Assembly (NCBI RefSeq): GCF_009769385.1
Contig: NZ_VKAB01000041.1
Coordinates: 16,885 to 80,884, forward strand
DNA length: 64,000 nt
Direction: 5' to 3'
From: Saccharothrix deserti
Lineage (GTDB): Bacteria; Actinomycetota; Actinomycetes; Mycobacteriales; Pseudonocardiaceae
The number at the start of each line of letters is the position of its first letter. Positions within the stretch are counted from its first letter, which is position 1. The position numbers and the translations under genes are program-made. Below the pieces are notes generated by a model. The model had not been told where the DNA came from, did no database searches, and saw nothing but the letters and a program-made list of their open reading frames with translations. Of this stretch, positions 27,538 to 35,593 are shown one piece after another.

Positions 27538-28766
27538 ACGCCCGCAACGCCCCGCAGCCCGTTGCCATCACCGGTCTGGGCATGATCACCCCAGCCGGTG
27601 CGGACACCGCCGCCACGTGGCGGGAGGTGTGCCGCGGTACCGCCACCGCGGCCGTCGACCCGGCGTTGGCCGATCTGCCGGTGAGCCTGTCCTGTCGCGT
27701 CCGGGCACCGCTGGAGCGGCCTGTCATGCGGCGCAAAGGGGTCAAGAACCTGGACCCCGTCACCCGCTTCGCGCTCAACGCCGCCGACGAAGCGCTCGAC
27801 GACAGCGGCCTCGACCCGATCGGGTGGCAACCCGACCGGGTCGCGGTGGTCACCGGAACGGGCGCCGGGGGATCCCACACCGTCACCCGGGGCCACGAGG
27901 TGCTGGCCGCCGAGGGGCCCCGAGCCGTGTCGCCGTACCACCTCCCGGCCTCGCTGATCAACATGACGTCCGCGTTCCTCAGCCTGTACTTCACCGCCCG
28001 CGGCCCCAGTTTCACCGTCTCGACCGCGTGCGCCTCGGGCGCGGACGCCCTCGGCCTGGCGCAGGACCTCCTGGCGGCCGATCGCTGCGACATCGCCCTG
28101 GTCTGCGGCGCCGAAGCGGGCATCACCCCCATCTCGGTCGCGAGCTTCGCCCAGATCAAGGCCCTGTCCGCGGAGTCCGACCCCCGGCTGGCGTCGCGGC
28201 CGTTCGACCGGGACAGGAACGGGTTCGTCATCGCCGAAGGCGCCTGCGTGCTCGTCCTGGAACGACCGCGCGACGCCGCGGCCCGAGGCGCGAGGATCCG
28301 CGCACTCCTGCTGGGCCACGCCTCCACCAACGACGCCCACCACGCGACCGCTCCGCACCCCGACGGCCTGGGTGCGGAAACCGCGCTGCGACAGGCCATC
28401 CACCGCGCCGGCCTGACAGCCGCCGACATCACCCACGTCAACGCCCACGGCACGTCCACACCGGCCAACGACCGGATCGAGGCGTGCCTGCTCACCCAAG
28501 TCCTCCCCCACCACCCGGTCGTCACCTCCTCGAAAGGGGCGCTGGGCCACGCCCTCGGCGCGGCGGGCACGATCGAGGCCGCGCTCACCGTCCTCGCCCT
28601 CGAAGAACACCGGGTCCCTCCGACAGCGGGGACGCGCGACCTCGATCCCGAGTGCGGAATCGACCTCGTCCTCGGCACGCCGCGCGCCCACCCGGGCAAC
28701 TACGCCGTCAGCAACTCGTTCGGGTTCGGCGGGCACAACAGCGTCGTCGTCCTCGCCGCACCCTGA
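27534..28766 (+). CDS. beta-ketoacyl-ACP synthase II-like condensing enzyme
   Basis: 410 residues, FabF type. Catalytic residues are present: Cys in STACASGADAL, His in NAHGTSTPANDRIE, and SKGALGHALGAAG containing Lys and the second His, with the C-terminal SNSFGFGGHN loop. It is therefore a true elongating KS, not a chain-length-factor. The GTG overlaps the KASIII stop by 4 nt (GTGA), so the two are translated together. No dedicated ketoreductase, dehydratase or enoylreductase accompanies it, so it would borrow FAS II enzymes or work on short chains. Part of the lipid-assembly cluster by position. Confidence 0.9.
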   Translation: MNARNAPQPVAITGLGMITPAGADTAATWREVCRGTATAAVDPALADLPVSLSCRVRAPLERPVMRRKGVKNLDPVTRFALNAADEALDDSGLDPIGWQPDRVAVVTGTGAGGSHTVTRGHEVLAAEGPRAVSPYHLPASLINMTSAFLSLYFTARGPSFTVSTACASGADALGLAQDLLAADRCDIALVCGAEAGITPISVASFAQIKALSAESDPRLASRPFDRDRNGFVIAEGACVLVLERPRDAAARGARIRALLLGHASTNDAHHATAPHPDGLGAETALRQAIHRAGLTAADITHVNAHGTSTPANDRIEACLLTQVLPHHPVVTSSKGALGHALGAAGTIEAALTVLALEEHRVPPTAGTRDLDPECGIDLVLGTPRAHPGNYAVSNSFGFGGHNSVVVLAAP

Positions 28767-28785
28767 TCACCGCCAAGGGAGAACC

Positions 28786-29040
28786 ATGACCACGTTCCAC
28801 CGCCTCGCCGACATGGTCAGCCGCGTCGCCGAAGTGCCTTTGGACAGCATCACGCCCACCAGCAGCCTCGATGAGCTGGAGGTCGACTCCCTCGCCCTGG
28901 TGGAGCTGATCCTGCGCGTCGAGAAGACCTTCGGCATTTCGGTCAGGGACGGCGATGTCCAGTCGAACGACACGATCGACGGCATCGCGCGGTACATCGA
29001 GGAGCGACTCCCGACCGACGCCATCCCCGACGCGGTGTGA
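28786..29040 (+). CDS. discrete acyl carrier protein
   Basis: 84 residues. The phosphopantetheine attachment site is Ser in LEVDSLALVEL, in the usual helix-2 context, followed by an acidic recognition helix (LRVEKTFGISV). SD GGGAGA precedes the ATG and the gene lies 19 bp after KASII. It should carry the chain made by KASIII/KASII, or hand acyl groups to the oxoamine synthase or the GNAT acyltransferase. Bacterial ceramide loci are known to include a dedicated ACP, which fits. Confidence 0.9.
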   Translation: MTTFHRLADMVSRVAEVPLDSITPTSSLDELEVDSLALVELILRVEKTFGISVRDGDVQSNDTIDGIARYIEERLPTDAIPDAV

Positions 29041-29041
29041 C

Positions 29042-29060
29042 CGCCCGTCGCGTGCGGGCG
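29042..29060 (+). terminator. GC-rich hairpin after the KASIII-KASII-ACP operon
   Basis: CGCCCG and CGGGCG form a 6-bp stem with a 7-nt loop immediately after the ACP stop, between convergent genes. There is no U-tract, as is common in actinobacteria. Probable but weak terminator. Confidence 0.4.
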
Positions 29061-29110
29061 CATCCCGTGGATCCGCGGTGGCGTCGGACGACCCGGGAGC
29101 CGACTCCGGA

Positions 29111-30298
29111 CTAGCCGAAGTTCCGCCCCTCGCCGCGGTACGTCGGCACGGTCGCCTCGACCGCGTCGCCCCGCACGAGGTGGTAGTGCGTGAACCGCTC
29201 GGCCAGCTCGCCTGCCTTGGCGTGCCGCATCCACACCCGGTCACCCAGCCGCAGCGAGTCGGCCGCCCGACCGGCCACCGGGGTCTGCACCTCACCCGCG
29301 CCCTCCATCGGCAACAGCCTCAGCCCTTCGGGGAGGTACGGCGACGGCTGCCGGTCCGGGGTGGCGGAACCGGAAGCGATGTAGCCGCCGGAGAACAGCG
29401 TCGCCACGCCCTTCGCGGGCAGGCGCACGACGGGCAGCGCGAACAGCGCCGCCGGACGCGGCTGGAACGAGCGGTAGGCGTCGAACAGGGTGGGGGCCAG
29501 CAGACCGGCCCCGGCGGCCAGTTCCGTGACGGACGGGTCGGCCGTGGTGACCTCCAGGCTGCCCGTGCCGCCGCCGTTGACGAACTCCAGGTCCGCGACC
29601 CGGCGCACCTCGGCGACCGCGAGCGCGCGCCGTTCCACCAGCTCGGCGACCGACTTGCGCTGCACCCACCGCAGCACCGCCGCCCGCACCGGCTTCCCCG
29701 GCGGGGAGTCACCGACACCGGCGATCTGGCTCTCGTACGCCATGACGCCCACCAGGCGGAACCCGGCGCGTCCGGTGATCCGAGCGGCCAACTCCCCCGC
29801 CTCACGGGCGCTGTGCACGGGCGAGCGGCGGCTGCCGATGTGCAGGCCGGGCAACGGCCGCCACGACACGTCCAGCTCCAGGCACACCCGGATCTCCGGG
29901 TGTCCGTGGCCGAGCGCCGCGTCCACCAGGTCCAGGTGGGCGAGCGAGTCGACCACGATCGTGACGCGGCGGCGGGCCGCCTCGTCGGCGGCGAGCGCCC
30001 GCAGCGCCGAGTGGTTCACCGCCGGGTACGCGACGAGGAGGTCTTCGCTCGTGTCGTGCTCGGACAACCACAGGGCCTCGGCCAGCGAGTAGCACATGAG
30101 TCCCGCCACGCCGTCGACGCGGAGCGCCCGGTCGAGCAGGGCGCGGACCCGCACCGACTTGCTCGCGACCCGGATCGGCTTGCCCGCCGCGCGGCGGACG
30201 AGGTCGGCCGCGTTGTGGTCGAAGGCGTCCAGGTCGACGACCGCGAACGGCGGATCGAGGCCCTTCGTCGCGGTGTCGAGGCGGCTATTGGATTCCAT
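29111..30298 (-). CDS. PLP-dependent amino-acid deaminase/aldolase (alanine-racemase-fold)
   Basis: 395 residues of the fold-type III family that includes D-threonine aldolase and actinobacterial amino acid deaminase/aldolases. The PLP-lysine segment lies near the N-terminus (FAVVDLDAFDHNAADLVRRA, then PIRVASKSVRVR). Later blocks are CLELDVSWRPLPGLHIGSRR, FVNGGGTGSLE, and a metal/C-terminal region with SGGYIASGS. The ATG has SD GGAG. It converges on the ACP operon. A role in supplying or trimming the amino-acid partner of the oxoamine synthase is possible, but similar genes also occur outside such clusters. Confidence 0.75.
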   Translation of the reverse strand: MESNSRLDTATKGLDPPFAVVDLDAFDHNAADLVRRAAGKPIRVASKSVRVRALLDRALRVDGVAGLMCYSLAEALWLSEHDTSEDLLVAYPAVNHSALRALAADEAARRRVTIVVDSLAHLDLVDAALGHGHPEIRVCLELDVSWRPLPGLHIGSRRSPVHSAREAGELAARITGRAGFRLVGVMAYESQIAGVGDSPPGKPVRAAVLRWVQRKSVAELVERRALAVAEVRRVADLEFVNGGGTGSLEVTTADPSVTELAAGAGLLAPTLFDAYRSFQPRPAALFALPVVRLPAKGVATLFSGGYIASGSATPDRQPSPYLPEGLRLLPMEGAGEVQTPVAGRAADSLRLGDRVWMRHAKAGELAERFTHYHLVRGDAVEATVPTYRGEGRNFG

Positions 30299-30621
30299 GC
30301 GTCTCCAATGCACTGTGGACGGATCGTCCCGGGCTCCGACGATGTCGGCTCGGAGAGCGGCTGCCGTGTCCGGAGGCTCATGCCGCTCGGACGTGGCTCG
30401 CGCCACCCGGGCACCACCGTGCGGCTCGGGTCGTGGGATTGCTTCTTCCGCCGATCAGCGTGAAGCAATCGCCGGAACTCCGCCCGTCCGGAGAACGACG
30501 GGCCCGCGGCTCGCGCCTGGTGCGGGTGCAACGCTGTGCCGTCGCGCCCGGCCCCTCCCGTTCCCGCCGATCGGACGGGCTCAACGGAGGGTCACTTCAG
30601 GACGTCGCCGGCTTCCAGAAC
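30299..30621. other. intergenic stretch with a 9-bp inverted repeat
   Basis: No convincing gene. GATTGCTTC at 30437-30445 and GAAGCAATC at 30462-30470 are exact complements separated by 16 nt, about 140 bp upstream of the deaminase start. They could be an operator or a relic. Confidence 0.4.
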
Positions 30622-30831
30622 ATGAACGGCCGCCAAGGCGGTGACCCCGCCAAACTCGCCGACGCGCTGGTCGAGCCGGCGGGCCGGGGCGAGCCGCCGC
30701 TGCGCTTCGCCGCCGATGCCGACGCCGTCGAGGCCTTCGAGCGGAAGGCCGAGGCGTTGCTCGCCCAGGCCGACGCCCACCGCGAACCGTCCGGCAGCCT
30801 CGCCCACGACGACGCCACCGCGTCCGCCTGA
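30622..30831 (+). pseudogene. C-terminal remnant of an SDR-family oxidoreductase
   Basis: 69 residues (GGDPAKLADALVEPAGRGEP, PLRFAADADAVEAFERKAEA, then DAHREPSGSLAHDD). This matches the last ~60 residues of classical short-chain dehydrogenases common in actinobacteria, in which the active site and cofactor domains lie upstream. Those upstream parts are absent here, so the fragment cannot be catalytic. It starts at an ATG without a good SD. A relic of a full-length gene. Confidence 0.65.
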
Positions 30832-30964
30832 CACCACCCGCCGGTAGCCGCAGCCCGCGTCACCCGGTATCCGCAACATCCACCGGGCGCTGGACCCGGG
30901 CGTGCGCGGAGTCCTGGTTGGATGACCGCGTGTCTCGATTTCCGTGGCGCTCGCGAAGCCGCGG

Positions 30965-31240
30965 CTACAGGCTGAAGGCGATCGAGCGCAGGATCAGCAC
31001 CGCGACGAACACCGCGGTGAACGCCAGGTCGATCGACAGCCCGCCGGCGCGCACCGGCCGCAACACCCGCCGCACCGGCGCGATCACCGGCTCCGTCACG
31101 ACGTGCGTCAAGGCGCGGGCCCGCGCCACCCACCGCGGACCGTTGGCCACGACTCCCGCCCAGTCCAGCACCAACCGGGCGATCAGCAGCAGTACGAACA
31201 CCGTCAACGCGTACCCGAGCAGGGATCCGATGATGCTCAT
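30965..31240 (-). CDS. yggT: YggT-family membrane protein
   Basis: 91 residues with two hydrophobic helices (IIGSLLGYALTVFVLLLIAR and FTAVFVAVLILRSIAFSL) around the conserved cytoplasmic segment VTEPVIAPVRRVLRPV. This is the YggT signature (EPxL.PxR..LP). Family members are linked to cell division and osmotic tolerance and usually sit in the dcw/sepF region; here the gene stands alone. ATG with a very strong SD (GGAGGAG). Confidence 0.88.
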   Translation of the reverse strand: MSIIGSLLGYALTVFVLLLIARLVLDWAGVVANGPRWVARARALTHVVTEPVIAPVRRVLRPVRAGGLSIDLAFTAVFVAVLILRSIAFSL

Positions 31241-31630
31241 GACGAACTCCTCCGTGGCGCCGGCCGTCTCACCGGTATCAACGCGGCCGGGCAAGCCGGA
31301 AGTGCCGCCTTCGCCGTGTTCTCAGCCGACTATCAGCTCGGGCCGGCACGGACGCGGTCGCCACGATCCGTCGACGAAAACGTCCGCGGTGGAGTCGCGG
31401 CTCAGGTACACCGGCGGCGTGCCGCTGTTCGTTGAGGCCGTGTTCCCCCGGTGCGAAGTACTTGTCGCCAGGGGTCGACTCCGCCCGTTCGCAGATGACG
31501 TTCCCACCCGCGCCGTCCGGTGCGGCGCTGGGACGGCGACTGGTCACGTCGGCGTGAGCCAGGCGGGTTTGCACCCGGCGCCGGCGCACCGGGCGTCCGC
31601 GTAATCGGCAGGATCGCCGGGCGGGCCCCC
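31241..31630. other. 390-bp stretch without a confident gene
   Basis: Minus-strand frames give short coding-like pieces (CERAESTPGDKYFAPGEHGL in one frame, TPPVYLSRDSTADVFVDGSW in another). This could be a small frameshifted gene, but neither piece is recognised and neither has a supported start. Confidence 0.3.
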
Positions 31631-32536
31631 TCAGTACATTCGCAGCTGGTCGCGGAGGGTCCGTGCGACGTGTGCCATCAGCGCTTCCGCGCCGGGTTGC
31701 ACGACGGCCGGCACCCGGGACTCGGTGAGGGCGGCGACGGCGAACGCCTGGCCGTCGGCGTGCTCGACGACCCCGACCTCGTGCCGGAGGTTGAGCAGGG
31801 TGCCGGTCTTCGACGACCAGCGGGATGCGTCGGAGCTGAAGTCGGGGGCCAGTCGCTGCCGCAGCAGGTTGTCGCCCATCAACTCGCGGACCCGTGCGGC
31901 GACCGGGGACTGGATCGTGGTCGGCCGCCACAGCCCCTGCAGCAGGTCCACGAACGCACGGGCGGACCCGGCGTTCGCGCGGCTGATGTCGAGTTGGGTC
32001 ACCGGGTGTCCGCGTCCCGCTGTCGCCGCCGCGATGGCGAGGGAGTGGGCGAGATGCCCCTCCGCCGGGGTGAACCGCTCGGCCGGCGTGTCGATGAGGT
32101 CCTCCATGAGATGGCGGACCGCGATGCCGTCGTGGCCGAGCCGCCGCAGCTCCGCGGTGACCGCGGTGGGCGGGGTGAGGGCGAACAGGGCGTCGGCCGC
32201 GGTGCTGTCGCTGATCGCCATGCTCAGGTAGAGCAGGTCTTCGACTGCGATCGTGGCACCGTGCCGGAACCTGGTCAGCCCGGTCGGGCCCGGCACGGTG
32301 CTGCGGCCGGGCCGCACCACGACGGGTGTGGCCGCGTCGAGCTCGCCTCGCGCCACGCGCTCCAGTGTGGCGACCGCGAGCGGTACCTTCACCAGCGACG
32401 CGACCGGGTACTCCACCTCGGCGTCGATCCCGAGTTCGTCACCGGTGTCGAGGTCGCGCACGAGGAACGAACCACGCAGACCGGCGTCGTGCAGTGCTTC
32501 CCGCGCATCACGCAGGACCCTGGTCGTCCCCGCCAC
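31631..32536 (-). CDS. blaB: serine beta-lactamase-like protein, probable co-regulator (BlaB-like)
   Basis: 301 residues of the class A beta-lactamase/PBP fold without a signal peptide. The SxxK motif is in VASLVKVPLAVA, the second motif is SDS (ISDSTAADAL), and KTGT is near the C-terminus (SSKTGTLLNLRHEVG). The usual omega-loop EPELN is absent, so deacylation would be poor. The gene overlaps the LysR gene by 1 nt and is divergent from a class A beta-lactamase. This matches the Streptomyces cacaoi blaA-blaB/blaL system, in which BlaB, a cytoplasmic serine-active-type protein, is needed with the LysR BlaA for induction. A penicillin-sensing role is inferred. Confidence 0.75.
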   Translation of the reverse strand: MAGTTRVLRDAREALHDAGLRGSFLVRDLDTGDELGIDAEVEYPVASLVKVPLAVATLERVARGELDAATPVVVRPGRSTVPGPTGLTRFRHGATIAVEDLLYLSMAISDSTAADALFALTPPTAVTAELRRLGHDGIAVRHLMEDLIDTPAERFTPAEGHLAHSLAIAAATAGRGHPVTQLDISRANAGSARAFVDLLQGLWRPTTIQSPVAARVRELMGDNLLRQRLAPDFSSDASRWSSKTGTLLNLRHEVGVVEHADGQAFAVAALTESRVPAVVQPGAEALMAHVARTLRDQLRMY

Positions 32537-33420
32537 TACTCCTCCCCGCCCGGCACGCCGAGACAGCGCCCGATCACGGCGGGCGGGAGGGCACGGATCC
32601 GCTGGGAGTCCTCGCGCTGCCCGGCCGTGACGTCGTAGCCGCGGGCCAGGTCCAGCTCGCCGATCGGACGCCAGTGCAGGCCCAGCTCACCGGCCTGGCT
32701 CCGCGAGCAGAGCAGGAGGTCGGTCGAGCCGAGCACTTCGGCCGTGGCGGCGACGAGCGAGGCCGTCACCACCTGAGCGGGTTGCAGACCGACCGCGTCC
32801 CGCAGACGGGTGACGCGGTCGCGGACGTGGGGCACGTCGTCCTCCGGCTGGATCCAGACGCGACGTCGGCGGGCCTCCCGTGCGATGCGGCCCGCCCGCA
32901 GCGTCTCCACGTAGACCACCGAGACGTCGCCCGGGTCGGCGCGACCGGCGAGCCCCAACGGCACCCGCCAAACCCCCTCGTCAGGCGGCACCGCGACGAG
33001 CGCCGCCCGGACCTCCAGGGTGCGGGCGAGCTCCGCGCGCTCGCCCGGCCCGACCGGGAACAAGTCGAGATTCAGCTCGTGCCGGCGTGCGTCGGCGACG
33101 AGACGGGCCAGCAGCCGCGGGACGCAGACGGCGGGTACGGCCAGCCGGAACGGCCGCAGCTTGGCGCGTTCGGCGTCGTGCTCCATCGCCTCGACGAGCT
33201 CGACCAGCCGCCTGGCCGACGGCAGCATCTCCCGGCCGAACAGCGTCAGCGTGACGCTGCGCGAGGACCGCGTGAACAGCCGGGCCCCGAAGTGCTTCTC
33301 GAGCGCCGCGATGCGCCGGCTGGCGACGGACTGCGGGATCTGCGCCTCGGCGGCCCCGGCGGTGAAGCTGCCGTACCCGCTGACGGCAACGAACGCCTTA
33401 CACGCCGCGACGACATCCAC
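32536..33420 (-). CDS. blaA: LysR-family regulator of the beta-lactamase locus (BlaA-like)
   Basis: 294 residues. N-terminal HTH: FVAVSGYGSFTAGAAEAQIP, QSVASRRIAALEKHFGARLF, then FTRSSRSVTLTLFG. An effector domain follows. GTG start. Translationally coupled to the BlaB-like gene downstream and divergent from a class A beta-lactamase gene, the arrangement of the S. cacaoi blaA/blaB-blaL locus. A T-N11-A-type inverted repeat lies 15 bp upstream. It should activate the beta-lactamase gene when beta-lactam exposure is sensed. Confidence 0.82.
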   Translation of the reverse strand: MDVVAACKAFVAVSGYGSFTAGAAEAQIPQSVASRRIAALEKHFGARLFTRSSRSVTLTLFGREMLPSARRLVELVEAMEHDAERAKLRPFRLAVPAVCVPRLLARLVADARRHELNLDLFPVGPGERAELARTLEVRAALVAVPPDEGVWRVPLGLAGRADPGDVSVVYVETLRAGRIAREARRRRVWIQPEDDVPHVRDRVTRLRDAVGLQPAQVVTASLVAATAEVLGSTDLLLCSRSQAGELGLHWRPIGELDLARGYDVTAGQREDSQRIRALPPAVIGRCLGVPGGEE

Positions 33421-33433
33421 GGCACGTGAGTAT

Positions 33434-33448
33434 ATGCCGATTCAGCAT
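33434..33448. promoter_or_regulatory. LysR-type inverted repeat between blaA-like and blaL-like genes
   Basis: ATGC-CGATTCA-GCAT, perfect 4-bp arms, containing the LysR consensus T-N11-A. It lies just before the LysR start and 115 bp before the divergent beta-lactamase start, the standard LysR position. Confidence 0.5.
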
Positions 33449-33562
33449 TGATCCCCGCGTTCCTGTCTTGGACGGCATCCACGGTCCGCTGCGAAGCTCC
33501 TCCTCGCTCCCCGCAACGGCCGATCGGTACGGCCGTCAACCGACGAACGGAAGGCGACGACG

Positions 33563-34495
33563 ATGATCAGCTCTGCCCGGCGCGCCACCCTGGCGGCTGC
33601 GGCCGTGCTCACGCTCGTTCCGCTCGGTGCCTGCCAATCAGACGGCGAATCAGGCGAGGTCACCACCGCGTCTCCCGCGAGCAAGAGCACCACTCAGACC
33701 CCGCCGTCGGCGGTGGCCGGCGAGTTCGGTCGGCTCGAAGCCGAGTTCGACGCGCGCCTCGGGGTCTACGCCCTCGACACCGGGTCGGGCCGGACGATCG
33801 AGCACCGGGCCGACGAGCGGTTCGCCTACGCCTCGACGATCAAGGCGCTGGCCGCCGGGGCGCTGCTGGCGAGAACCTCACCGGCGGAACTCGACCGCAG
33901 GGTCACCTACACCAGCGCCGACCTCGTGCCGCCGTCACCGGTGGCGGAACAGCACGTGAACGAGGGGATGACGCTCCGCGAGGTGCTTGACGCGGCGGTG
34001 CGGTACGGCGACAACACGGCCGCCAACCTGATGTTCACACAGCTCGGCGGTCCGCAGGAGCTCGAGAAGTACCTGCGTGGCATCGGCGAGCGGGACACCG
34101 AGGTCGACCGGGTCGAACCCGAGCTCAACGAGGCCACCCCTGGCGACGAACGAGACACCAGCACCCCACGGGCTCTCGCCACGGTCCTGGAGAAGTACGT
34201 CCTCGCCGACGTGCTCCCCGCCGACGACCGCGCCCTGCTGACCGACATGCTGCGGAACAACACGACCGGGGACGAGCTCATCCGGGACGGTGTGCCGGAC
34301 GGCTGGGTGGTCGGCGACAAGACCGGCGCCGCCTCGTACGGCACACGCAACGACATCGCCGTGCTGTGGCCGCCTGACGGCGACCCCATCGTGCTCGCGG
34401 TCCTCTCCAGCCGGGACGAGAAGGACGCCACCTACGACAACGCCCTGATCGCCCAGGCCGCGAAGGCCGTGGTCACGGCCCTGTCACAACGATGA
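33563..34495 (+). CDS. blaL: class A beta-lactamase, lipoprotein
   Basis: 310 residues. The signal peptide ends in lipobox LGAC, and a Ser/Thr/Pro linker follows. Active-site motifs: STIK (Ser70/Lys73), EPELNEATPGDERDT omega loop with Glu166 and Asn170, and DKTGAA (Lys234). The second motif reads YGDN where SDN is usual, so Ser130 is replaced by Gly. Hydrolyses beta-lactams outside the membrane. Divergent from the LysR/BlaB-like regulators, and its stop codon region (ATGA) touches the metallo-hydrolase gene. The Ser130 change may alter turnover or inhibitor response; it is seen directly, its effect is inferred. Confidence 0.92.
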   Translation: MISSARRATLAAAAVLTLVPLGACQSDGESGEVTTASPASKSTTQTPPSAVAGEFGRLEAEFDARLGVYALDTGSGRTIEHRADERFAYASTIKALAAGALLARTSPAELDRRVTYTSADLVPPSPVAEQHVNEGMTLREVLDAAVRYGDNTAANLMFTQLGGPQELEKYLRGIGERDTEVDRVEPELNEATPGDERDTSTPRALATVLEKYVLADVLPADDRALLTDMLRNNTTGDELIRDGVPDGWVVGDKTGAASYGTRNDIAVLWPPDGDPIVLAVLSSRDEKDATYDNALIAQAAKAVVTALSQR

Positions 34496-34530
34496 CCACC
34501 CGGACCACTTCTTCGACGAGAGGACTCGCC

Positions 34531-35520
34531 GTGACGGAATCACGACTCGGCCGCCGCCGGTTCCTGGGTGCCGCCGCCGGCGCCGCCGCCCTGGCCGCCG
34601 CCCCCGCGACACCATCCGCCGCAGCCACCGCAGCCACCGCAGCCACCGCAGCCACCGCGCCACGTCGCCAGGGCCGGACCAACGACCCGACCGCCACGTT
34701 CCGCTGGCTGGGCACCGCCGGCTGGCGCATCGACATCGGCGGGAAGACGCTGCTGGTGGATCCGTACCTGAGCCGCTTCAAGACCGGGCTGTTCGACCCA
34801 CCGTTCAACCCCGGCACCGAACTGACCGTCAACAGCTCACGCATCGCCAACCACCCGGGCGCCCCGCAGACGATCCTGGTGACCCACACCCACTGGGACC
34901 ACTTCAACGACGTTCCGCACATCGCCGCCCAGTCCGGCGCGCGGGTGTTCGGCACGCTCACCGCGTACCACCTCGGGCTCGCCTACGGCCTGCCCACCGC
35001 CCAGCTCAGCCCGGTCAAGGGTGGCGAGGTGCTGGACTTCGGCGACTACACCGTCGAAGCAGTGGCGTCGTTGCACAGCCGGAATGCCTCGTACTCGATG
35101 GCCTTTCCCGGGGTCCGCCTCGATGTCCCCGCCCGCCCGGCGACCATCGGGGACATGCCGGAAGGCGACACGCTCGCCTATCAGGTGGCCGTGCGGGGTG
35201 GGCCGTCGGTGTTCTTCATGGGTGCCAGCGACTTCGTGGAACGCAACCTCGCCGGCTTGGCCCCCGACGTCGCGATGATCGCGGTGCCGTCCACCGACGT
35301 CACCCATGCGTACGTGCCGCGCTTGCTGGCCGCGCTGGACTGGCCGGCCACGGTCGTGCCGGTGCACTGGGACAACTTCGAGGTCGAACTGCGCAACCCG
35401 CCGACGGTCGCACCCAAGGACCAGGAGCGGCTCGACCTCTTCCTGGCCGCCGTGCGCAAGGCCGCACCCCGCACCCGGATCCTGCTGCCCGAGTACCTCA
35501 CTCCGTACACGTTCGGGTAG
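34531..35520 (+). CDS. Tat-exported metallo-beta-lactamase-fold hydrolase (UlaG-like)
   Basis: 329 residues. A twin-arginine signal (LGRRRFLGAAAGAAALAAAP) is followed by an Ala/Thr repeat (ATAATAATAAT, from tandem 9-bp units). The metal-binding motif is THTHWDHFND (HxHxDH), with further ligands in SLHSRNASYSM and a late VHWDN. The fold begins with WLGTAGWRIDIGGKTLLVDP, typical of UlaG/lactonase-like MBL proteins rather than of true B1-B3 beta-lactamases. GTG start with SD GAGAGGA is preferred; an ATG at 34492 overlaps the blaL stop. It sits between two class A beta-lactamases, so accessory hydrolysis of the same compounds is possible. Confidence 0.82.
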   Translation: MTESRLGRRRFLGAAAGAAALAAAPATPSAAATAATAATAATAPRRQGRTNDPTATFRWLGTAGWRIDIGGKTLLVDPYLSRFKTGLFDPPFNPGTELTVNSSRIANHPGAPQTILVTHTHWDHFNDVPHIAAQSGARVFGTLTAYHLGLAYGLPTAQLSPVKGGEVLDFGDYTVEAVASLHSRNASYSMAFPGVRLDVPARPATIGDMPEGDTLAYQVAVRGGPSVFFMGASDFVERNLAGLAPDVAMIAVPSTDVTHAYVPRLLAALDWPATVVPVHWDNFEVELRNPPTVAPKDQERLDLFLAAVRKAAPRTRILLPEYLTPYTFG

Positions 35521-35593
35521 CGCCACCACCAGCGCACGGCCGGACTGTCCCCGCGGCGAGCGCGGGCCTGAACACCATCGAATGGGGAACAAC

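Noticed and set aside
34618..34662. 9-bp GCAGCCACC tandem repeat as a regulatory repeat
   Set aside because: It simply encodes the Ala/Thr linker after the Tat signal of the MBL-fold protein.
34531..35520. True metallo-beta-lactamase (B1-B3)
   Set aside because: The HxHxDH block and UlaG-like N-terminal fold do not show B1-B3 zinc-site spacing; activity on beta-lactams is only suggested by location.
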